Assembly: GCA_031279525.1 (NCBI GenBank) | Contig: JAITIH010000130.1 | Span: 1 to 7,337 of the forward strand | Direction of reading: 5' to 3' | From: Deltaproteobacteria bacterium | GTDB lineage: Bacteria; Desulfobacterota; Desulfarculia; Adiutricales; Adiutricaceae | DNA: 7,337 nt | The notes under the pieces: model-generated | Seen by the model: only the letters and a program-made list of their open reading frames with translations | What the model was told of the DNA's origin: nothing | The model's database searches: none | Program-made: the position numbers and the translations under genes | Shown here: piece after piece, positions 1 to 5,528 of the stretch | Numbering within the stretch: the stretch's first letter is position 1 | Layout: each line of letters starts with the position of its first letter

Positions 1-21
1 GGCGTGGATGGCGACGCGCAT
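1..21 (-). CDS. cbiG: 5' end of next operon gene, probably cobalt-precorrin-5A hydrolase CbiG (partial)
   Basis: An ATG at 21-19 directly abuts the TAA stop of cbiF (22-24) and opens a frame MRVAIHA that runs off the window. A purine-rich GGGGAA lies about 7 bases upstream, inside the end of cbiF, as a plausible ribosome site. The short basic-hydrophobic beta-strand start fits CbiG, which opens the ring A delta-lactone of cobalt-precorrin-5A and releases acetaldehyde. CbiG acts directly after CbiF and is often encoded beside it. Only seven codons are visible, so the name is inferred from operon context; another cobalamin gene such as cbiH or cbiJ is possible. Confidence 0.4.
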
Positions 22-807
22 TTAAGGTTCCCCGCCAGGCCGGCGGATGTGCCGAAAGTCCGGATCGTACAGGCGAGACTTAGGAGCCTCGCCGCCTGTT
101 TGGCGGGCCTCCACCGCCGGGCCGGCCAGCATGAGGACGTGGCGGTCGAGGCTTTCCCGGGCCAGGGCCTCGGCTAGGGTGGCGGCCGTGGCCCAGACGA
201 TTTTTTCGTCCGGCCAGGAGACCCTATAGCACAGGGCCACCGGGGCGGACGGCCCGTAGGCCGCGGCTAAGATTCGCCCGACTTCCGCCCCTTGGGCGGC
301 CGAAAGGTAGATGGCCATAGAAGCCCGGTGGGCCGCTAGGGCCTCAAGGCTCTCGCCGGCGGGCGTGGGCGTGCGGCCGGCGGCCCGGGTGAGGATGAGC
401 GTCTGGGTGACCTCGGGAATGGTCCACTCCATGGCCAAAGCGGCGGCCGCGGCTAAGGCGCTGGTGACCCCGGGGATCGCTTTGTAAGGCACGCCCGCTT
501 CCTTTAAGAGGGCCATTTGCTCGTGGATGGCCCCGTATAATGACGGGTCCCCGGTGTGGAGGCGAACCACGGCCAGGCCGTCCCGGTAACCTTGGATCAA
601 ATGGCCGACGATCTCCGGCAAGGCTAAGGGGGCCGAGTCGATCAGCTTAGCTTCGGCCTTTAGGTCCGCGTGGATGGCCGGGTTGACCAAAGAGCCGGCC
701 ACCACCACCAAGTCGGCGGCGAGCAAGGCTTTGCGGCCGGCCACGGTGATGAGGTCGGGGTCGCCGGGGCCGGCCCCCACGAAAAGGACGGGCGAGTTCA
801 CGCGCAT
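22..807 (-). CDS. cbiF: Cobalt-precorrin-4 C11-methyltransferase (CbiF/CobM)
   Basis: This cytoplasmic SAM-dependent tetrapyrrole methylase methylates C11 of cobalt-precorrin-4 to give cobalt-precorrin-5A. All family landmarks are present in 261 aa, close to the usual length. The N-terminal VGAGPGDPDLIT lies at 10-21 and the RLHTGDPSLYGAI substrate/SAM motif at 82-94. PGVTS is at 112-116, followed by the PEVTQTLILTR stretch (131-141) and a GRTPTP segment typical of CbiF. IYLSA at 166-170 and the C-terminal YDPDFRH at 247-253 complete the set. The ATG start at 807 is 19 bp past the cbiET stop. AAGG sits very close to the ATG (TTTAAGGTAATG), which is a tight but usable ribosome site. The neighbouring cbiET and cbiD support the anaerobic CbiF name over aerobic CobM. 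No defects are seen. Confidence 0.96.
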   Translation of the reverse strand: MRVNSPVLFVGAGPGDPDLITVAGRKALLAADLVVVAGSLVNPAIHADLKAEAKLIDSAPLALPEIVGHLIQGYRDGLAVVRLHTGDPSLYGAIHEQMALLKEAGVPYKAIPGVTSALAAAAALAMEWTIPEVTQTLILTRAAGRTPTPAGESLEALAAHRASMAIYLSAAQGAEVGRILAAAYGPSAPVALCYRVSWPDEKIVWATAATLAEALARESLDRHVLMLAGPAVEARQTGGEAPKSRLYDPDFRHIRRPGGEP

Positions 808-826
808 TACCTTAAATTGGCCTTGT

Positions 827-2044
827 TTAGGCCAAACGGCCCCGGACCAAAAAGACCGGGTTTAAGGGTTTAAAGAAGTAGCCCGAGCCTAAGCCTTTGG
901 CCCGGGCGGCCAGGATCTGAGTGGCCTCGGGAGGGCCTTTTGGGCTTAGGATGGCCGCGGCCTGGGCCAGGCGCCTAGGGTCGATAACGGCCGCGACCAC
1001 GATCCCGCCCGGCTTTAGGCGGGCTAAGGTCGCCTCGAGGATGGCCGGGAGATCGTCGCCGCCGCCGCCCACGAAGACCCGGTCCGGGTCGGGCAGTTGG
1101 GCCAAGCCCTCCGGGGCCTGACCCTGGACGACCTCGAGGTGGGCTAGGCCAAAGCGGCGGCGGTTGGCTAAAATTCTTTGGGCTCGGCTTGGGTTTTTCT
1201 CCAAGGCCCACAGCTCCCCACGGTCCAAAAGCCGCCCGGCCTCGACCGCGACCGAGCCGCAGCCAGCCCCTAGGTCCCAGAAAGTCTCCCCGCCGGTCAG
1301 CTCCAAAAGCCCTAAAGCGGCTAAGCGGATTTCCCTTTTGGTGACCAGGCCGTTTTCCGGGTCGTAGAGCTCCTCCGGGGCCCCTAAGATGGCCTTTTGG
1401 GGCGGGGGGTCGGCTTCCAGGACCACGAGGTTTAATGGCGAAAAATGACTTTTGGCCGCGTCCTTTAGTGAAAAAAAAGTCATTTTCTCTTTGTCGGTGG
1501 CTAGATCCTCGAACGTCGCCATTTTAAAATAATCTTGGCCCCGGGCCAAAAGGGCCGCGGCCAAGGCCGCAGGCCCGTTTTGGGGGTCGGTGTAAACGGC
1601 TAAGGGCCTTTCGTCGCGGCCGGCCCGGTAGGCGGCGGCCCAAAATTCCCGAAAGCTAGCCCGGCCGTGGAGGGAGACGGTTTCGACGTTGGCCCAGGTT
1701 TTTTTCAAAAGGGCGAAGGCCCTTTGCACCATGGTGACCCCGGGCCACAAACGGACGCGGGCCGGGTCGACGACGGTCAGAAGCTTTTGGGCCACCCCAA
1801 AAAAGTTGGGGTCGCCCGAGGCCAGGACCACGGCCCCTTTCTCCCGCGAGGCGGCCTCGATGGCCAAAAGCCAGTCGTTTAAGGCCCCGGTTAAGGGCAG
1901 TTTTTGGCCGGCGAACTTGGGGAAAAATTTAAGCAGCCTGGCCGGCGCGGCCAAGACCTGGGCCTGGGCCAAAAGGTCGGCCTTTTCCTTGGAGACCTCG
2001 GCCGGGCTGGACAGCCCAATGACGTGAACCAGAGCTTCGGACAA
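827..2044 (-). CDS. cbiET: CbiE-CbiT fusion: cobalt-precorrin C5- and C15-methyltransferase (decarboxylating)
   Basis: This 405-aa two-domain enzyme resembles CobL in architecture. The N-terminal CbiE domain (about 3-212) is a tetrapyrrole methylase with VHVIGLSS at 6-13, LASGDPNFFG at 74-83 and SLHGR at 124-128. It methylates C5. The C-terminal CbiT domain (about 225-405) is a Rossmann methyltransferase with the TKRE entry motif at 235-238, SAM-binding DLGAGCGS at 257-264, acidic EKN at 282-284 and VGGGG at 325-329. It methylates C15 and decarboxylates the C12 acetate. The start is a TTG (2044-2042), chosen because CAGGGGC lies at ideal distance upstream and no ATG is available before the first beta strand. 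The first loop reads GLSS rather than the more common glycine-rich GxGxG, a modest departure. A T8 run encodes Phe-Phe at 190-191. Confidence 0.96.
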   Translation of the reverse strand: MSEALVHVIGLSSPAEVSKEKADLLAQAQVLAAPARLLKFFPKFAGQKLPLTGALNDWLLAIEAASREKGAVVLASGDPNFFGVAQKLLTVVDPARVRLWPGVTMVQRAFALLKKTWANVETVSLHGRASFREFWAAAYRAGRDERPLAVYTDPQNGPAALAAALLARGQDYFKMATFEDLATDKEKMTFFSLKDAAKSHFSPLNLVVLEADPPPQKAILGAPEELYDPENGLVTKREIRLAALGLLELTGGETFWDLGAGCGSVAVEAGRLLDRGELWALEKNPSRAQRILANRRRFGLAHLEVVQGQAPEGLAQLPDPDRVFVGGGGDDLPAILEATLARLKPGGIVVAAVIDPRRLAQAAAILSPKGPPEATQILAARAKGLGSGYFFKPLNPVFLVRGRLA

Positions 2045-2049
2045 AAAAC

Positions 2050-2098
2050 GCCCCTGTCTCGCGGATTTTTTTCGTTAAAGACGAAGCCAAAAAGGGGC
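2050..2098 (-). promoter_or_regulatory. Possible hairpin masking the cbiET ribosome-binding site
   Basis: In the mRNA the cbiET Shine-Dalgarno sequence AGGGGC (2055-2050) is exactly complementary to GCCCCT (2098-2093). Between them a second perfect stem, TTCGT/ACGAA (2085-2081 with 2075-2071), has a 5-base loop. The outer stem is 6 bp with four or five G-C pairs over an interior loop, so it could limit initiation at the TTG start. No T-tract follows, so it is not an intrinsic terminator. This is inferred from complementarity only. Confidence 0.35.
2051..2055 (-). promoter_or_regulatory. Shine-Dalgarno site that sets the TTG start of cbiET
   Basis: The mRNA reads CAGGGGCGTTTTTTG, placing AGGGG six bases before the TTG. 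This is the clearest ribosome site among the cob genes here and supports the non-ATG start. Confidence 0.65.
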
Positions 2099-2151
2099 TA
2101 AGCCGCCGCCTGCCGCCGCTTCCGTCGCCTTAACCTAAAGTCGCCGCCGCC

Positions 2152-4032
2152 TCATTCCGCCTGGGCCAGGACCGTCCCGTCAAAGTCCAAGATTACGGCC
2201 CACAGCCGCGGCTTGGGTCCGGCGTAGGCCCTAGCCGAGGAAAGCGCCTTTTGGGCCACGATCTCAATGGATCGGGCCTGGCCATGGGCTTTAAGGAGAT
2301 CGAGGGCGGCTAAGGCTGTGGGCGAGCGAGCGATCTCGTCCCTTAAGCGGTTTGGCAGAAAATGTAACCATTGGGCTAGGGCCTTTAAATCCATATCATT
2401 TTTATGGGCGTGCGTGCAACCATGGCCGGCGGCCTGCTTGACGGCCTTGCCAAAAAAAACGGCGAGGCCAATGGCCGTAAAGCCTTTTTGGGCGGCCTTG
2501 GCCAGCCCCGCCTGAAAATAATCGGCAATCTGAACGAAGGCCTCCTCCGGGAGATCCGGCCTTAGTTCCCTAGCGAAGGCCTCGCTGCGGCCGCCTGTGG
2601 TTAGGACCGCCTCGGTCAGGCCTATGGCCCTGGCCACCGACAAGGCGCCGTCGATGGTCGCCACGTAGGCCCCGTGGGAAAAGGGCTTGACCAGCCCGCT
2701 GGTCCCTAGGACCGAAAGGCCCCCCACGACGCCTAAGCGAGGGTTTAAGGTTTTTTCGGCTAAAGCCTGGCCGTCCCGGATGAAGACGGTGACGGCCAAG
2801 CCCGTCTCCTTCAAAAATGGGCCTAAGTTTTCAGCCAGCATCCGTCGGGGGACCGGGTTAATGGCCCATTCCCCAGGTGGGAGGACCAGACCGGGCTTGG
2901 TGATCCGGCCCACGCCCTCGCCGCCGGCGATGGCCAAGCCCTGGCCCCTTTCCGCCAAAATGACCCCAACGTGGGCCCGATTGGTGACGTCGGGATCGTC
3001 GCCGGCCTCTTTAACGACCACGGTCTGGACGCATTTTTGGATCGTTCCCTCGAAAATCGGGATTTCGATTTGGCCGCCTTTGGGTAGGGTCACCGTCACT
3101 TGATCGGGGATCCGTCCGTCTTTTAAGGCTATGGCCGCGGCCAGTGCCGCGGCCGTAGCCGCCGTGCCAGTGGAAAAGCCGGTTTTTAAGAGGGGGAGGG
3201 CCTTGGCCGGGTCGGTCCTCTTTGGTTGGCCGGCCTTAGGGCCGGGGTTGGTCGGCTTAGGGCTGGGATTGGCCAGTTTTTTGGCCGGATCGACCAATAA
3301 TTTTTCGGGATCGGCTGATTTTTTACCTGGATCAAGGGGTTTTTGATCTGGAACAAGGGTTTTTTGGCCTGGATCGAGTGGTTTTTGACCGGGATCGCCA
3401 GAGCTTTGGCCGAGGCCGGCTGGCTTTTGGCCGAGGCCGGCGGGTCGTGGGCTGGGCGGGGCTAGGCATAAGGACGGGTCAAGGGGTAATTTGACCGGAT
3501 CGATGGGATTTTTGACCAGATCGATGGGATTTATTACCGGATCCTCCGGTTTTGAAGTGGGATCTCCCAGGTTTTGGGCCGGATCAAGTGGGTTTTGGCC
3601 CAAAACGACGGAGCGTTGGCCAGGGTCGCCGGGTTTGGGGCTTTGGTTGGCCACCTTGGGGCTGGCCTCGGAAAGCCCTTGGCTAGGTTCGGTCGGCTTT
3701 TGAGGCCAATCGACGGGTTTCTGGCTGGGATCGACCGGTCTTTGACCCGGATCGCCAGATTTTTTAGCCGAACCGGCGGGCAATTGGCCCGGATCGACAA
3801 GTTCGGCACCCAGATCGTCGGCGGTTTGGCCAGGGTCGGCTGGCCTGGGTTTCGGAGCCGAGGGATTTTGGCTCTGGTCGACAGGCCTTTGGCTAGGGGC
3901 GACTGATTTTTGGCTCGGGTCAAGCGTCTGGCTTAAGTTTAAGCCAGCCGCGTTCGGGGGCTTGACCCCGCGGGGGTCGGGCTGGACGGGCTTGGCCGGC
4001 CCCTTGGCGGGTCGTTCCAGCTTTTTGGCCAT
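2152..4032 (-). CDS. cbiD: Cobalt-precorrin-5B C1-methyltransferase CbiD with long heptad-repeat N-terminal extension
   Basis: CbiD methylates C1 of cobalt-precorrin-5B to give cobalt-precorrin-6A in the anaerobic pathway. The catalytic core is residues about 279-626, roughly the usual full length of CbiD. It starts at LLKTGFSTGTAATAAA (281-296, the family's TGxTTG-type opening). GEGVGRITKPGL follows at 371-382, INPVPRRM at 391-398, NPRLGVVGGLSVLGTSGLV at 430-448, and a THAHK...D...LA helix at 540-552. Residues 1-278 are extra. A basic, proline-rich leader precedes 33 tandem heptads (38-268), likely disordered. The ATG at 4032 immediately follows the TAA of the upstream gene. No ATG lies between codon 1 and codon 398 and no stop interrupts, so the extension appears to be translated with the core. 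No strong ribosome site is seen, suggesting translational coupling. The repeat has normal reading-frame integrity, which argues against a pseudogene. Confidence 0.94.
   Translation of the reverse strand: MAKKLERPAKGPAKPVQPDPRGVKPPNAAGLNLSQTLDPSQKSVAPSQRPVDQSQNPSAPKPRPADPGQTADDLGAELVDPGQLPAGSAKKSGDPGQRPVDPSQKPVDWPQKPTEPSQGLSEASPKVANQSPKPGDPGQRSVVLGQNPLDPAQNLGDPTSKPEDPVINPIDLVKNPIDPVKLPLDPSLCLAPPSPRPAGLGQKPAGLGQSSGDPGQKPLDPGQKTLVPDQKPLDPGKKSADPEKLLVDPAKKLANPSPKPTNPGPKAGQPKRTDPAKALPLLKTGFSTGTAATAAALAAAIALKDGRIPDQVTVTLPKGGQIEIPIFEGTIQKCVQTVVVKEAGDDPDVTNRAHVGVILAERGQGLAIAGGEGVGRITKPGLVLPPGEWAINPVPRRMLAENLGPFLKETGLAVTVFIRDGQALAEKTLNPRLGVVGGLSVLGTSGLVKPFSHGAYVATIDGALSVARAIGLTEAVLTTGGRSEAFARELRPDLPEEAFVQIADYFQAGLAKAAQKGFTAIGLAVFFGKAVKQAAGHGCTHAHKNDMDLKALAQWLHFLPNRLRDEIARSPTALAALDLLKAHGQARSIEIVAQKALSSARAYAGPKPRLWAVILDFDGTVLAQAE
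3229..3921 (-). repeat. 33 x 21-bp tandem coding repeat (heptapeptide, roughly DPGQKPL) in cbiD
   Basis: CbiD residues 38-268 split into exactly 33 heptads with no insertion or deletion. Examples are DPGQRPV, DPSQKPV, DPAQNLG, DPVKLPL, DPGQKTL, DPGKKSA, DPAKKLA and NPGPKAG. The consensus is Asp-Pro-x-Gln-Lys-Pro-x: position 1 is mainly Asp, position 2 mainly Pro, position 4 mainly Gln and position 5 mainly Lys/Arg/Asn. At DNA level the unit is 21 bp. The adjacent units 3491-3511 and 3512-3532 match at 20 of 21 bases, showing recent tandem duplication, while others have drifted. Because 21 is a multiple of three, other frames stay open over hundreds of bases. The segment is predicted to be extended and disordered; its function is unknown. 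Confidence 0.95.
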
Positions 4033-4671
4033 TTATTGGGGTAGAGCCCGTCGCATGGCGTCTAGCCAGAGGGCCAGGGACCGTTCCGGGTCGGGCGAGA
4101 GGGGCTCTAAGCGGTCCTCAAACCGCTCCTCGGCCGGACGGTGGGGGGCGGTCTTGGGCGCGCGGTGGGCCGGGGGCGTCTTTTGGCGGAGGTTAAGGCC
4201 CGGATTTTCCTTGGCTAGCTCGGCCCTTAAGGCCGCGGCCCAGCGGTCGAAGGCCCCGGGGTCGGGCCAGTTTAGGCTCCTTGGCTGGACAATCAGGGGA
4301 AAAGGGCGCGGGCGCAGGCTTACGGCCAGGAGGACGGGCAGCGACAGCAGAAAAGGGTCGTCGGTGACCAGGGCCGTGGCTTTATGGGTCGCGGCCTGGG
4401 CTAGGTGCCTGGCGAGATTAGGCTGGAGGTTAAGCTCCTGGGCTAGCTCCATGGCTAGAGCCGCGGTTTCGGGGGTGGCTGGGGGCAAGGCCTCAAAGTC
4501 TTTGGCCCGGGAGAGGAGGGTTTCTTTAAAGAGCGAGTCTGGGAGCTCCTGGAGTTCTTTTATGGCGAAGGAGGTGAGCCGATGGTCGAACGAGTCGTCC
4601 GGTCGCGGCCACGGCTCCGGCCCGAGTCGGGCCAGGGCCGAGGTTTCCCAGGCGAGCAGCCACTCGGTCAT
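4033..4671 (-). CDS. PIN-like domain protein of unknown function (putative)
   Basis: I do not recognise a named family for this 212-aa protein, but residues about 1-130 follow the layout of a PIN (nuclease-type) domain. An opening strand ends in WETSALARL (8-16), like the DTsal start of PIN proteins with Glu for Asp. An acidic AIKELQEL (36-43) follows, then an alpha-helical middle with PPATPETA (63-70). A RHLAQAATHKATALVTDDP segment (88-106) resembles the PIN 'hiAtAl...LvTrD' block. The third family acid appears to be missing (Ala87 where Asp is expected). The C-terminal part (130-212) is charged and proline-rich with no recognisable fold. The gene lies 6 bp after the permease and its TAA abuts the cbiD ATG, so it belongs to the cobalamin operon. 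It is not secreted. The family call is by eye and tentative; the gene itself is well supported by packing and codon style. Confidence 0.6.
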   Translation of the reverse strand: MTEWLLAWETSALARLGPEPWPRPDDSFDHRLTSFAIKELQELPDSLFKETLLSRAKDFEALPPATPETAALAMELAQELNLQPNLARHLAQAATHKATALVTDDPFLLSLPVLLAVSLRPRPFPLIVQPRSLNWPDPGAFDRWAAALRAELAKENPGLNLRQKTPPAHRAPKTAPHRPAEERFEDRLEPLSPDPERSLALWLDAMRRALPQ

Positions 4672-4677
4672 AGGTTT

Positions 4678-5412
4678 TTAGGCCTTGGCTTTGGTCACGG
4701 CCCACAGGGCCAGGCCAAAGAAGAGAAAAAGGCAGGCGGTTAGGACCAGATAGTCGCCTAAGGCGGGCGGCTGGCCAAAGGCCGCCCCGCGGGCGGCTTT
4801 AGCCGCGTGGGAGAGGGGCAAGGCGTAGAGAAGTTTCTGGGCCCAGGCCGGCAAACTCTCGATGGGGAAAAAAGTTCCGCCCAAAAAGGACATAGGGGTG
4901 ATGACGAAGTTGGTTAAAAGGCTCTGGTCGGCGTGGGATTTGACCAGCATGGCCATGGCCACGCCCAGGCAGGAAAAGGCCAGGCCGTTTAAGGCCAGGG
5001 CCAGCCAGAAGAAGGGGCCGTAGCTAAGCCGGATCCCAAACGCGTAGCCAATGGCCGCCACTAAAAAGACGGCTAAGGCCACCCGGGTCAGCCCGGCCAT
5101 GGCCTCGCCCAAAACGTAGGCCAGGCGGCTGACCGGGGCGGCTTGGATCTCGTCGAAGGCCTGGTAGTAAAAGCGGGCCACGTTAATGTCCCCGGCCAGG
5201 GAAAAGCCTTGGACCATGCTAGCCATGGCGGCCAGCCCCGGGATCAAAAACTCCTGGTAGCCATGGCCGTCGACGGTCAAAGAGCCGCCTAAGGCGCAGC
5301 CAAAGGTCAGCATGTATAAAAGGGGCGAGATGGCTTGGCCGGCCAGGCAGCGGCCCAAGCGTCGCGTGAAGATTAGAGTTTCCCGAAGGTAGACGGCCAA
5401 AAACGCGGACAT
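4678..5412 (-). CDS. ABC-2 type transporter permease
   Basis: This is an integral inner-membrane permease of the ABC-2 superfamily (244 aa, a typical length). About six hydrophobic segments are visible, near residues 22-42, 56-76, 103-125, 133-156, 166-184 and 219-239. The signature block TPMSFLGGTFFPIESLPAW (172-190), followed by ALPLSHAAKAAR (197-208), matches the C-terminal hallmark of NodJ/DrrB-like exporters. Such permeases need a separate ATPase, and none is encoded in this window. The gene starts 38 bp after the terminator of the barrel gene and leads the cob genes, so it is probably the first gene of their operon. A weak AGG lies about 8 bases before the ATG. The substrate is unknown; a role linked to cobalt or corrinoid is suggested only by position. 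Confidence 0.88.
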   Translation of the reverse strand: MSAFLAVYLRETLIFTRRLGRCLAGQAISPLLYMLTFGCALGGSLTVDGHGYQEFLIPGLAAMASMVQGFSLAGDINVARFYYQAFDEIQAAPVSRLAYVLGEAMAGLTRVALAVFLVAAIGYAFGIRLSYGPFFWLALALNGLAFSCLGVAMAMLVKSHADQSLLTNFVITPMSFLGGTFFPIESLPAWAQKLLYALPLSHAAKAARGAAFGQPPALGDYLVLTACLFLFFGLALWAVTKAKA

Positions 5413-5449
5413 GGCGAACCTATTGGCTTAGAGTTTGGTTTTAGACGGC

Positions 5450-5472
5450 AAAAAAAAACTGGCCGAGGCCAG
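5450..5472 (-). terminator. Intrinsic terminator downstream of the barrel gene
   Basis: Read leftward the DNA gives CTGGC-CTCG-GCCAG, a 5-bp G-C-rich stem with a tetraloop, followed at once by nine T's. This is the classic Rho-independent form. It lies 57 bp after the stop codon of the barrel gene and 38 bp before the permease start, so it should separate the two transcripts. A second small stem (ACGCC/GGCGT, 5477-5481 with 5494-5498) lies just before it. Confidence 0.8.
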
Positions 5473-5528
5473 CGTAACGCCTTTTGACGGCCAGGCGTAA
5501 AGCGCGCGGCCAAAGGGCGCGGGGGGGG

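Noticed and set aside
1470..1477. Eight-base homopolymers inside cbiET (1470-1477) and cbiD (2452-2459) as programmed frameshift sites
   Set aside because: Both encode ordinary Phe-Phe pairs and both frames are intact. No alternative downstream frame or stimulating structure was evident.
2155..2205. HAD-phosphatase-like DFDGT motif at the CbiD C-terminus (residues 616-620)
   Set aside because: It sits only seven residues from the end of the protein with no room for the rest of a HAD domain. CbiD proteins often end in a similar beta strand, so this is coincidence.
3534..3923. Long alternative minus-strand open frame of 129 codons within the cbiD repeat (MTRAKNQSPL...)
   Set aside because: It is a by-product of the 21-bp period, which keeps several frames open. 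Its product is itself just a shifted reading of the repeat, and no ribosome site stands out.
5413..5528. Possible cobalamin riboswitch ahead of the operon
   Set aside because: The gap is too short for a full riboswitch, holds a terminator instead, and no B12-box GCCACTG was found here or upstream of the barrel gene.
5521..5528. Run of eight G's next to the barrel gene stop, considered as a phase-variation tract
   Set aside because: It lies just after the stop codon, so length changes would not alter the protein.
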